Shown here piece after piece: positions 34,348-41,385 of a stretch of 64,000 bases of DNA; position 1 is the first letter of the stretch; the number at the start of each line of letters is the position of its first letter. A program made the translations under genes and the position numbers. The notes below the pieces were generated by a model. The model was not told the DNA's origin and did no database searches. It saw nothing but the letters and a program-made list of their open reading frames with translations. Source of the DNA: Streptomyces sp. NBC_00670 (lineage in GTDB: Bacteria; Actinomycetota; Actinomycetes; Streptomycetales; Streptomycetaceae). The DNA lies in the NCBI RefSeq assembly GCF_036226765.1, contig NZ_CP109017.1, positions 3,237,501 through 3,301,500 on the forward strand, given 5' to 3'.

Positions 34348-35229
34348 TCAGCCCGCACCCGCGCCCGTGAGAACCCCCTCCAGGAACGGTTCGACCGCCG
34401 CGCGCCAGGCCTCCGGCTGGTCGTAGTGGACGAGGTGGCCGGCGTCGGCGACCTCGGCGTAACGGCCGCGCGGCAGGACGCGGACCATCTCCTGGGACTC
34501 CGCCCGGCCCAGTTCGCCGTCCAGGCCGCGGACCACCAGCGTGGGGCACCGCACCTGCGCCAGCTCCTCCCAGTGCGCGTCGTACACCCACGTCTCGCGG
34601 GACCTCAGCATCTGCGCGGGGGTGAAGACGGGGCGCCAGCCGTCGGACGACTCGTGCATCACCTCGGCGTAGAACTCGCCGCGCGCCGGGTTGGGGCGCT
34701 CCACCCACGGGTCGTCCTCGCCGAACCACCTGCGGACGTCGGCGAGCGTGGCGAACGGCAGTGGCCAGGTGCGGAACCAGTCCTCCCACTCCCGCTGCGA
34801 GGCGGCGCCCAGCGCCGAGGCCCGCATGTCGCAGATGACCAGGCCGCGGACCAGGTCGGGGCGGGCGGCGGCGAGCTGCCAGGCCGTCAGGGCGCCCATC
34901 GCGTGGCCGATGACGACGGCCGGGGCGAGGCCGAGCTGCTCCAGCGCGGCGGCCGCGTCCTCGACGTACGCCTCGCGGGTGTGGGCGGCCTCGGGGGGCT
35001 TCTCACTCTGGCCGTGGCCGCGCTGGTCCAGGGCGACGGGGCGGTGCCGCTCGGCGAGCCAGCGGGCGGTGGACGCCCAGTGCGAGGCGCGGCCCATGAG
35101 GCCGTGCAGTAAGAGCACGCCGGGCCGGTCGGCGCCCGCCGCCGGATCGTCGCCCTTGGGCGGGTCGCCGAACTCCCATGCCGCGAGGCGTACGCCGTCC
35201 GTTCCCGTCACGTCGATGCGCCGCACCAT
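34348..35229 (-). CDS. Alpha/beta-hydrolase-fold protein lacking the nucleophile serine
   Basis: 293 residues with the normal fold markers: LLLHGLMGRASHW (oxyanion-hole HG), VALDQRGHGQSEKP, and the C-terminal VADAGHLVHYDQPEAW with the catalytic histidine; an acid D in VRGLDGELG is present. The nucleophile elbow, however, reads GHAMGA where GHSMGA is expected, encoded GCG instead of TCG, a one-base difference. As read, the protein cannot form the usual acyl-enzyme. It may be a pseudoenzyme or binding protein, or the base may be an error or a strain mutation. It is convergent with the PAS gene. Confidence 0.8.
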   Translation of the reverse strand: MVRRIDVTGTDGVRLAAWEFGDPPKGDDPAAGADRPGVLLLHGLMGRASHWASTARWLAERHRPVALDQRGHGQSEKPPEAAHTREAYVEDAAAALEQLGLAPAVVIGHAMGALTAWQLAAARPDLVRGLVICDMRASALGAASQREWEDWFRTWPLPFATLADVRRWFGEDDPWVERPNPARGEFYAEVMHESSDGWRPVFTPAQMLRSRETWVYDAHWEELAQVRCPTLVVRGLDGELGRAESQEMVRVLPRGRYAEVADAGHLVHYDQPEAWRAAVEPFLEGVLTGAGAG

Positions 35230-35346
35230 CGTCCTGGCACCCCCCTGGCTCCGCCCGGGCCGCCCGTGCGTGTCGCGTGGCCGGTCCGGACGCTCCTCGT
35301 GCTGTTGCCGCCGTGCTGGTTCGTCCTGCTGTGCTCGTCACGCTAT

Positions 35347-35374
35347 CGAAAGCTCATTCGAAAATGGGCTTTCG
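35347..35374. promoter_or_regulatory. 28-base inverted repeat upstream of the hydrolase gene
   Basis: CGAAAGC-T-CATT-CGAA-AATG-G-GCTTTCG: 11 Watson-Crick pairs plus one T-G. It is AT-rich for this genome and lies about 118 bases before the hydrolase start. It is probably the operator of an unidentified repressor. Confidence 0.55.
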
Positions 35375-35529
35375 GTCGCCAACACCCCTCCTTCGAGTGA
35401 CACCGGTCGGGGATTGGCCGACGTCACCGGGGGGAGATCTTCAGCGGGGGGGCGGACCGCTCGGGGAAAAACGGTCCGAGGGGGATGACCCTGGGAGCTC
35501 GGGGCTCCGGGTCAGCACAGGGGAGGACA

Positions 35530-35557
35530 GGCCCCGGCGCCATCGAGCGCCGGGGCC
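35530..35557. terminator. Strong hairpin without a recognised upstream gene
   Basis: Perfect 11-base-pair stem GGCCCCGGCGC / GCGCCGGGGCC with a CATCGA loop, followed by CTCTCC. It could end dmdR1 transcripts reading leftward (190 bases beyond the stop) or a rightward small RNA. Confidence 0.7.
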
Positions 35558-35747
35558 CTCTCCATGTCTGCGGCACATCGTCCCGCTCCCCTCCCCGGCC
35601 GCACGGCTCCTGCTCTCCGCGCCGGCCCCAGAGCCCTCAGGTCATATGCCTCACCCGACAGCGTGGCACGGGAACGGGGTTTGCGCTGCCATTCGGCGCA
35701 CGAAATGTGCGCGGGGGCGGGCGATCGGCCGCCGGGGCGCCGCCCCG

Positions 35748-36440
35748 TCAGCGCTTCGCGACGAAGACGTGGGAGGCGGTCTCCGACTCCAGTTCGGCGG
35801 CTTCGCCGCTGCTGCCGACCAGGACGCCGCCCGCGGACTCCGTCACGCTGACGACCGAGCCGGGCTGCACGCCCGCCCGGCGCAGGGTGTACATGAGCTG
35901 CGCGTCCGTCTGGATGGGCTCGCCGATGCGGCGGACGACCACCGTCTTGCCCTCCAGGCCCGGGTCGAGGTCGGCGAGCGAGACCATGCCCTCGTCAAGG
36001 AACGGAACCGTGCCGTCCTTCTCACCCAGCTCCTCCAGGCCCGGGATCGGGTTGCCGTACGGCGACTCGGTGGGGTGCCGCAGCAGCTCAAGCACGCGGC
36101 GCTCGACCGCCTCGCTCATCACGTGCTCCCAGCGGCATGCCTCGGCGTGCACCTGCTCCCACTCCAGCCCGATCACGTCGACGAGCAGGCACTCCGCGAG
36201 CCGGTGCTTGCGCATGACGCGCGTGGCGAGGCGGCGCCCCTCGTCGGTGAACTCCAGGTGCCGGTCCGGTGCCACGGACACCAGCCCGTCGCGCTCCATG
36301 CGCGCGACCGTCTGGCTGACCGTCGGACCGCTCTGGTCGAGCCGCTCGGCGATACGGGCGCGCATGGGCACGACGCCTTCTTCCTCGAGCTCGAGGATGG
36401 TGCGGAGATACATCTCCGTGGTGTCGATCAGTCCGGACAT
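35748..36440 (-). CDS. dmdR1: Iron-dependent repressor DmdR1 (DtxR/IdeR family)
   Basis: 230 residues from MSGLIDTTEMYLRTI. N-terminal winged helix (RARIAERLDQSGPTVSQTVARM) and a dimerisation/metal domain with all ligands of DtxR visible: M in TEMYLRTI, H and E in MRKHRLAE, and ACRWEHVM with C, E and H. The C terminus has an SH3-like domain (VVVRRIGEPIQTDAQ). With Fe(II) such proteins repress siderophore genes. Length and synteny fit S. coelicolor DmdR1 (SCO4394). In that species a gene called adm overlaps dmdR1 on the other strand; long open frames are present on the + strand here too (see findings). It is divergent from a SIS-domain gene. Confidence 0.9.
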   Translation of the reverse strand: MSGLIDTTEMYLRTILELEEEGVVPMRARIAERLDQSGPTVSQTVARMERDGLVSVAPDRHLEFTDEGRRLATRVMRKHRLAECLLVDVIGLEWEQVHAEACRWEHVMSEAVERRVLELLRHPTESPYGNPIPGLEELGEKDGTVPFLDEGMVSLADLDPGLEGKTVVVRRIGEPIQTDAQLMYTLRRAGVQPGSVVSVTESAGGVLVGSSGEAAELESETASHVFVAKR

Positions 36441-36688
36441 ACGTGCCCCTCGATTGAGATCTGCCGGAGGCTCGGCGGCCTCACCGGCGTGTGCGCTGGC
36501 CCTGGATTCAATTCTGACGCATCCCACCGACAACCGTGCCGTGCGGGGAAAACGGCCACCGCCCGCCCCGTCGCGGCGGCCGTATTGACACGGCACTGGT
36601 CCAGACCGCACCGTGATCCGCGACACGGACGGGCCCCGCGGGGTTCCGGCCGCCGGACGAAGCGTTGCGAAGGTGAGGAGCGTCGCCG

Positions 36689-37459
36689 ATGAGCCAGGGG
36701 ACGGGGGGCGCGGACGGGCCGGGCGAGCGGTTCTTCGACGCCGCGATCGAGCTGCTGCGGCAGGTGCGGGACGGGGACGCCGCCGAGATCACCGCGGCCG
36801 GCGAACTGATCGCCGACACCGTCGCCGCCGGCGGCCGGCTCTTCGCCTTCGGCGCCGGGCACTCCTCGCTGGCCGCCCAGGACGTCGTCTACCGCGCCGG
36901 CGGACTCGCCCTGATGAACCTGCTCACCGTGCCCGGCGTGACGGGCGTCGACGTGCTGCCCGCGACGCTGGGCTCGGCGCTGGAACGCGTCGACGGCCTC
37001 GCCACCGCCGTACTCGACGTCGGCCCCCTGCGCGCCGGCGACCTGCTGGTGATCATCTCCCTCTCCGGCCGCAACGCCCTCCCCGTCGAGATGGCGACGC
37101 ACGCCCGCGCGCGCGGCGTGAAGGTCATCGGCGTGACCTCGGTGGCGTACGCCGAGCGGACCGCCTCCCGCCACTCCTCGGGCACGTTCCTCAGGGACCA
37201 CTGCGACGTCGTCCTGGACTCGCGCATCCCGCTCGGGGACACCGTCCTGACCCAGGACGGCATCGAGGCCCCCTTCGCCCCCGCCTCCACGGTCGTCACC
37301 AGCGCCCTGATGCAGGCCATGATCGCCACGGCCGCCACCACCCTGGCCGCCCGCGGCCTCACCCCGCCCATGCTCCGCTCGGGCAACATCGACGGCGGCC
37401 TCGAATGGAACGACCACGTCTTCGACACGTACGCCGACCGCATCTTCTACCGGCACTGA
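36689..37459 (+). CDS. SIS-domain sugar-phosphate-binding protein
   Basis: 256 residues, GTGAGGAG eight bases before the ATG. The SIS fold is clear: GRLFAFGAGHSSLAAQDVVYRAGG and LLVIISLSGRNALPVEMATHARARG, each in parts, with the Ser-rich phosphosugar loop ISLSGRN. It resembles the uncharacterised SIS proteins related to N-acetylmuramic acid 6-phosphate or glucosamine isomerases, but lacks a partner domain. It may be a phosphosugar isomerase or sensor. TTGACA at 36585 could be its -35 box. A hairpin terminator follows. Confidence 0.85.
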   Translation: MSQGTGGADGPGERFFDAAIELLRQVRDGDAAEITAAGELIADTVAAGGRLFAFGAGHSSLAAQDVVYRAGGLALMNLLTVPGVTGVDVLPATLGSALERVDGLATAVLDVGPLRAGDLLVIISLSGRNALPVEMATHARARGVKVIGVTSVAYAERTASRHSSGTFLRDHCDVVLDSRIPLGDTVLTQDGIEAPFAPASTVVTSALMQAMIATAATTLAARGLTPPMLRSGNIDGGLEWNDHVFDTYADRIFYRH

Positions 37460-37533
37460 CGGGTAGGTCGGCGAGGCAGGCACCTCGCACCGCATGCATG
37501 GGCGAGGGGGGACCGACGGACGCGGCAGAGAAC

Positions 37534-37551
37534 GGGAGCGGTGACGCTCCC
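37534..37551. terminator. Hairpin terminator of the SIS gene
   Basis: GGGAGCG-GTGA-CGCTCCC, a seven-base-pair perfect stem with a tetraloop, 75 bases after the stop. Confidence 0.6.
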
Positions 37552-37658
37552 CCGCATGCCAACGTGTCGCATCACCCTCTGAGGCTGCTGCAACGCGGGG
37601 ACGGATACGGATACGGCTCCCGGCGCGAACCTTCCCCGGCGGGTCCCGAAAAAATCGA

Positions 37659-37687
37659 TTGAACACATGCTCCGCACTTCTTAGGCT
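37659..37687 (+). promoter_or_regulatory. Strong sigma-70-type promoter of a tiny transcript
   Basis: TTGAAC, a 17-base spacer and TAGGCT: the best -35/-10 pair seen in the window. The expected start point near 37694 gives a short leader with AAAGGAGG before an ATG. Confidence 0.75.
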
Positions 37688-37720
37688 GGTTCCACCGTGT
37701 GAAAGGAGGTGGTTCGGAGC

Positions 37721-37762
37721 ATGTATGCAGACCGGACAACGGAGGTGGCTGCGGGCCAGTAG
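37721..37762 (+). CDS. 13-residue peptide ORF with strong ribosome-binding site
   Basis: The frame reads MYADRTTEVAAGQ and stops with TAG. GAAAGGAGGT, nearly the full anti-Shine-Dalgarno complement, sits 10 bases before the ATG. The TAG lies in the loop of a hairpin (GCGGGC-CAGTA-GCCCGC, 37751-37767). An ATG four bases later opens a longer frame, but that runs through the terminator into the antisense of pdxH, so the short frame is preferred. The unit has its own promoter and terminator and no other gene, so either the peptide or the structured RNA is the product. I do not recognise a family. Confidence 0.55.
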   Translation: MYADRTTEVAAGQ

Positions 37763-37905
37763 CCCGCCGTCGTACTCGGTTCGGCGCCGGACCGGCGTGT
37801 GTTCGAAGCACGCAACCGGCCAATCCAACGCAGTCACCCGGCCCGTGGGCTCGCCGGTACGTCCGGCCGGCTCCTCGTCGTCAGACGAGGACCTGAGCCC
37901 ACGGG
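37751..37905 (+). ncRNA. Candidate structured small RNA (3' part of tiny transcript)
   Basis: Behind the tiny frame the sequence folds into a hairpin at its stop (37751-37767), a likely stem GCGTG/CACGC near 37795-37815, a small stem CCTCGTC-GTCA-GACGAGG (37873-37890) and the closing 11-base-pair stem of the terminator. This density of stems is far above that of nearby intergenic DNA. No known RNA family recognised. Confidence 0.45.
37842..37905. terminator. Branched terminator between the tiny transcript and pdxH
   Basis: CCCGTGGGCTC (37842-37852) pairs perfectly with GAGCCCACGGG (37895-37905) and encloses the inner hairpin CCTCGTC/GACGAGG. It is followed 26 bases later by the pdxH stop from the other side, so it serves both directions. 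Confidence 0.7.
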
Positions 37906-37930
37906 TCGTCCGCGTGTCCGGGGCCGTCTC

Positions 37931-38710
37931 TCAGGGGCTCAGCCGGTCCACGTGCCAGGTGCCGTCCGCCGCGGCGGTGTACCTGAGGCGGTCGTGGAGG
38001 CGGTTGGCGCGGCCCTGCCAGAACTCGACCGTCTCCGGGGCGATGCGGAAGCCGCCCCAGTGCGGCGGGACCGGGACCCGCTCGCCCTCCGGATAGCGGG
38101 CGCCGAGCTCCTCGTACGTCGTGTCCAGGACCGTGCGCGAGGGGATCACCGTGGACTGGGCGCTCGCCCAGGCGCCGAGGCGGGAGCCGTGCGGGCGGGT
38201 GCGGAAGTAGGCGGCGGTCTCGTCGCGGCCGGTGCGGCGGGCGGTGCCGGTGACGATCACCTGGCGGGCCATCGGGTGCCAGGGGAAGAGCAGCGAGACG
38301 TACGGGTTGGCGGCCAGTTCCCGGCCCTTGCGGGAGTCGTAGTTGGTGTAGAAGACGAAGCCGTGGGCGTCGTAGCCCTTCATCAGGACCGTGCGGGAGC
38401 TGGGGCGGCCGTCGGCGTCGGCGGTGGAGACGACCATGGCGTTGGGTTCGTAGAGCATGCCCCGCACGGCCGCCCGTGCCGCCTGTTTGAACCAGCGGTC
38501 GAACTGGTCCATGGGGTGCGGGGCGAGGTCGGCCTCGTCGAACCCCTCGGCGCGGTAGTGGGCCCGCATCGCGGCGGGGTCGGTGGCCGGTTCCCCGCCC
38601 GGGGCGGCGGGGCCGGACGGCTCGCGTTCCCCGGCCTCCTGTGCGGCTTCGGCGGCGGCGCGTTCGACGAGGGGTTCGATCACGGGTTCGTCCGGGAAGT
38701 GGTCGCTCAC
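37931..38710 (-). CDS. pdxH: Pyridoxamine 5'-phosphate oxidase PdxH
   Basis: About 259 residues from GTG ([10 protein letters not shown]), which has AGGA seven bases upstream; an ATG six codons earlier is possible. After a 45-residue acidic N terminus the canonical PdxH sequence follows: [59 protein letters not shown], and the FMN/PLP signature [16 protein letters not shown] near the end, all intact. It makes pyridoxal 5'-phosphate from the pyridoxine or pyridoxamine phosphate forms. It is divergent from citrate synthase. Confidence 0.92.
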   Translation of the reverse strand: MSDHFPDEPVIEPLVERAAAEAAQEAGEREPSGPAAPGGEPATDPAAMRAHYRAEGFDEADLAPHPMDQFDRWFKQAARAAVRGMLYEPNAMVVSTADADGRPSSRTVLMKGYDAHGFVFYTNYDSRKGRELAANPYVSLLFPWHPMARQVIVTGTARRTGRDETAAYFRTRPHGSRLGAWASAQSTVIPSRTVLDTTYEELGARYPEGERVPVPPHWGGFRIAPETVEFWQGRANRLHDRLRYTAAADGTWHVDRLSP

Positions 38711-38857
38711 GCGGTCATCCTGCCGCATGGCGGCGGTCGTCCGGGGGAGTGGTGGGTTCCGTCACCTCCCTGGCACTGAGTGCCGCGAGCCCTCCCCAAA
38801 GGTGGCACTCGGGGATATCGTGCTGCTTCCGGTCCGCACCTACCGAGGAGCCGCCAG

Positions 38858-39976
38858 ATGTCCGACTTCGTACCCGGGCTCGAGGGAGTCGTCGCGTTCG
38901 AGACGGAGATCGCCGAACCGGACAAGGAGGGCGGCGCGCTCCGGTACCGCGGCGTCGACATCGAGGAGCTGGTCGGCCAGGTGTCCTTCGGGAACGTCTG
39001 GGGACTGCTCGTCGACGGCGCCTTCAACCCCGGTCTGCCGCCCGCCGAGCCGTTCCCGATCCCCGTCCACTCCGGTGACATCCGGGTGGACGTGCAGTCC
39101 GCGCTGGCCATGCTGGCGCCGGTGTGGGGGCTCCGGCCGCTGCTCGACATCGACGCCGAGCAGGCGCGCGAGGACCTGGCCCGCGCCGCCGTGATGGCGC
39201 TGTCCTACGTCGCCCAGTCCGCGCGCGGTCAGGGGCGGGCGATGGTGCCGCAGCGGGAGATCGACAAGGCGCACTCGATCACCGAGCGGTTCATGATCCG
39301 CTGGCGGGGCGAGCCGGACCCGAAGCACGTGGCCGCCGTCGACGCGTACTGGAGTTCGGCCGCCGAGCACGGCATGAACGCCTCCACGTTCACCGCCCGC
39401 GTGATCGCCTCCACCGGCGCGGACGTGGCCGCCGCGCTGTCCGGCGCGGTCGGCGCGATGTCGGGGCCGCTGCACGGCGGGGCGCCGTCGCGGGTCCTCG
39501 GCATGATCGAGGAGATCGAACGGACGGGCGACGCGGTCGGCTACGTCAAGCGCGCCCTGGACCGCGGCGAGCGGCTGATGGGCTTCGGGCACCGGGTCTA
39601 CCGCGCGGAGGACCCGCGCGCCCGGGTGCTGCGGCGCACGGCGCGCGAGCTGGGCGCGCCGCGGTTCGAGGTCGCCGAGGCGCTGGAGAAGGCGGCCCTG
39701 GAGGAGCTGCACAACCGCCGCCCGGACCGGGTGCTGGCCACGAACGTGGAGTTCTGGGCCGCGATCATGCTGGACTTCGCGGAGGTCCCCGCGCACATGT
39801 TCACGTCGATGTTCACCTGCGCCCGCACGGCAGGCTGGTCGGCGCACATCCTGGAGCAGAAGCGCACGGGCCGCCTGGTCCGCCCGTCGGCCCGCTACGT
39901 GGGCCCGGCACCGCGCAGCCCGCGCGACGTGGCGGGGTACGAGGACATCCGGGACGGCGGGGCGGGGACGCGGTAG
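38858..39976 (+). CDS. Citrate synthase family protein (citrate synthase 2)
   Basis: 372 residues from MSDFVPGLEG, with GAGGAG seven bases before the ATG. Catalytic histidines are in LHGGAPSRVL and MGFGHRVYRA; the catalytic aspartate is in MLDFAEVP. Length and N terminus (VVAFETEIAEPDKEGGALRY) fit the short type-I citrate synthases of actinomycetes, which condense acetyl-CoA with oxaloacetate, or propionyl-CoA in the 2-methylcitrate version. The promoter region has a GGCACT-G-AGTGCC palindrome (38772-38784). It matches SCO4388 by order. Confidence 0.9.
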   Translation: MSDFVPGLEGVVAFETEIAEPDKEGGALRYRGVDIEELVGQVSFGNVWGLLVDGAFNPGLPPAEPFPIPVHSGDIRVDVQSALAMLAPVWGLRPLLDIDAEQAREDLARAAVMALSYVAQSARGQGRAMVPQREIDKAHSITERFMIRWRGEPDPKHVAAVDAYWSSAAEHGMNASTFTARVIASTGADVAAALSGAVGAMSGPLHGGAPSRVLGMIEEIERTGDAVGYVKRALDRGERLMGFGHRVYRAEDPRARVLRRTARELGAPRFEVAEALEKAALEELHNRRPDRVLATNVEFWAAIMLDFAEVPAHMFTSMFTCARTAGWSAHILEQKRTGRLVRPSARYVGPAPRSPRDVAGYEDIRDGGAGTR

Positions 39977-40004
39977 GGCCGACCGCCCCTCTCGCCGGCG
40001 CCCC

Positions 40005-40604
40005 TCACCCCAGCACCCCGTCCAGCACCCCCGCCCATTGTTCGATCACGCGTTCCCGACGGGCGGTGTCGTCCGTGAGCAGGTTGGCCAGGCCCAGGCC
40101 GCGGGCCATGTCGAGGAGGCCCTGGACGGTTTCGCGGGTGCCGGGGCGGGACTCGTCGGCGCCGAGGAGTTCGACGGCGACGCGGTGGGTCTCGCGGCCC
40201 ACCCGGGCCTCCAGTTCGGTGACCCGGGCGCGCAGCTGGTCCTCGTTGGACGCGGCCACCCACAGGTGCAGCGCGGCGCGGAAGAGCGGGCCGGTGCAGC
40301 CGTCGACGAGGGCGGCGACCACCGCGCGCCGGTCCCCGGCGGCGCCCTGCGGGAAGAGGTCCCGCAGGGCCTGGCAGCGTTCCTCGGCGACGTACTCGAC
40401 CGCCGCGGTGAACAGGTCCTCGCGGGTGGGGAAGTGGTGCTGGGCGGCGCCCCGGGAGACGCCGGCGCGCAGCGCGACGGCGGAGACGGTGGAGCCGGCC
40501 CAGCCGCGCTCGGCGAGGCAGGCGACGGCGGCGGCCAGCAGCCGCTGCCGGGTGGCCCGGCTGCGGTCCTGCTTGGGCGCCCGGTCGACCGCTGTCATCT
40601 CCAT
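40005..40604 (-). CDS. TetR-family regulator at the end of the acyl-CoA operon
   Basis: 199 residues, GGAAGGGG six bases before the ATG. TetR helix-turn-helix: RATRQRLLAAAVACLAERGW, then TVSAVALRAGVSRGAAQHHFPTREDL in parts. The ligand domain contains ALRDLFPQGAAGDRRAVVAAL. It is the last gene of the operon, 31 bases after the enoyl-CoA hydratase, and probably senses an acyl-CoA and represses the whole unit, as is common for such clusters. Confidence 0.88.
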   Translation of the reverse strand: MEMTAVDRAPKQDRSRATRQRLLAAAVACLAERGWAGSTVSAVALRAGVSRGAAQHHFPTREDLFTAAVEYVAEERCQALRDLFPQGAAGDRRAVVAALVDGCTGPLFRAALHLWVAASNEDQLRARVTELEARVGRETHRVAVELLGADESRPGTRETVQGLLDMARGLGLANLLTDDTARRERVIEQWAGVLDGVLG

Positions 40605-40635
40605 GCCGCGCCCCTTCCGCCCGCGCCGGTCTCCC

Positions 40636-41385
40636 TCATGTGAGGTCCATCCATACCGGGTCCCGTCGTTCGAGGAAGGCCGTCATGCCCTCCCGGGCCT
40701 GCGGGGAGGCGAACAGCCGTGCGGTGAGTGCCGTCAGGGCGGTCGCGTCCCGGTCGAACGCCTCCCGCACCCCGGCCGTGAGCAGCCGTTTGGTCTCCGC
40801 CAGCCCCTGCGGGGAGGCCCGGCGCAGCCCGTCGAGGACGGGGGCGAGGACGACGTCGACGTCGTCGCCCGCGAGGGTCAGCAGCCCGGTGCGGACGGCC
40901 TCGGCGGCGTCGAAGCGGGCCCCGGTGAGGCAGTGCAGGGCGAGCGCGCGCGGGTCGGCGCGGGGGAGCAGCGGCAGGGAGATGACGGCGGGCGCGACGC
41001 CGATGCGGACCTCGGTGAAGGCGAAGTCGGCGGTCCCGGCGGCGGCCGCGATGTCGCAGGCGGCGAGCAGCCCGAGGCCACCGGCCCGGACGTGCCCGGT
41101 CACCCGGGCCACCACGGGCCTGGGCAGCTCCACGATCCGCCGCAGCAGCGCGACGAGCGCCTCGGGCGGTGGCGGGTCGCGCAGGTCGGCGCCCGCGCTG
41201 AACGTCGTACCGGTGTGGGTGAGGACGACGGCCCGTACGCCGGGGTCGGCGCCGCACTCCTCCAGCGCGGCGGCGAGTTCGCCGACGAGGGCGGCGGACA
41301 GGGCGTTGCGGTTGGCCGGGGAGTCGAGGGTGAGGGTGGCGACGCCCCGGTCCCGGGAGCGGCCCACGAGGGCGGTCGTGGTCAC
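40636..41385 (-). CDS. Enoyl-CoA hydratase/isomerase
   Basis: 249 residues, GTG start whose GTGA overlaps the CoA-ligase stop. Crotonase fold: VATLTLDSPANRNALSAALVG, then TGTTFSAGADLRD (oxyanion hole), VTGHVRAGGLGLLAACDIAAA, and FTEVRIGVAPAVISLPLLPR. One glutamate of the usual hydratase pair is at FTEVRIGV; the other (normally in the AGGxE region) is not obvious, so a methylglutaconyl- or isohexenyl-glutaconyl-type hydratase is as likely as a plain enoyl-CoA hydratase. Confidence 0.88.
   Translation of the reverse strand: MTTTALVGRSRDRGVATLTLDSPANRNALSAALVGELAAALEECGADPGVRAVVLTHTGTTFSAGADLRDPPPPEALVALLRRIVELPRPVVARVTGHVRAGGLGLLAACDIAAAAGTADFAFTEVRIGVAPAVISLPLLPRADPRALALHCLTGARFDAAEAVRTGLLTLAGDDVDVVLAPVLDGLRRASPQGLAETKRLLTAGVREAFDRDATALTALTARLFASPQAREGMTAFLERRDPVWMDLT

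Larger units (their letters stand above)
35230..35747. other. Gene-free stretch with operator-like inverted repeat and an orphan terminator
   Basis: 518 bases. It holds the 28-base inverted repeat at 35347 (promoter side of the hydrolase gene), a G-rich part (35425-35530) and a strong hairpin at 35530-35557 that does not follow any recognised gene. A rightward small RNA between them is possible. Frames through it have no coding character. Confidence 0.45.

Noticed and set aside
34333..34352. GGGCCTGTCGTTTGGATCA after the PAS gene, which resembles a sequence I have seen repeatedly in streptomycete intergenic DNA
   Set aside because: Only one copy here and no partner repeat, so a mobile remnant cannot be supported.
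35230..35747. A riboswitch in front of dmdR1 or the hydrolase
   Set aside because: Only simple hairpins are seen, no conserved aptamer pattern such as for cobalamin, TPP or SAM.
37795..37825. GTTCGAA with flanking GCGTG/CACGC resembling a tRNA T-arm
   Set aside because: No acceptor, D or anticodon stem can be built around it.
38772..38810. Possible HrcA CIRCE element before citrate synthase
   Set aside because: The half-sites are GAGTGCC then GGCACTC, everted compared with CIRCE and 19 bases apart; spacing does not fit.
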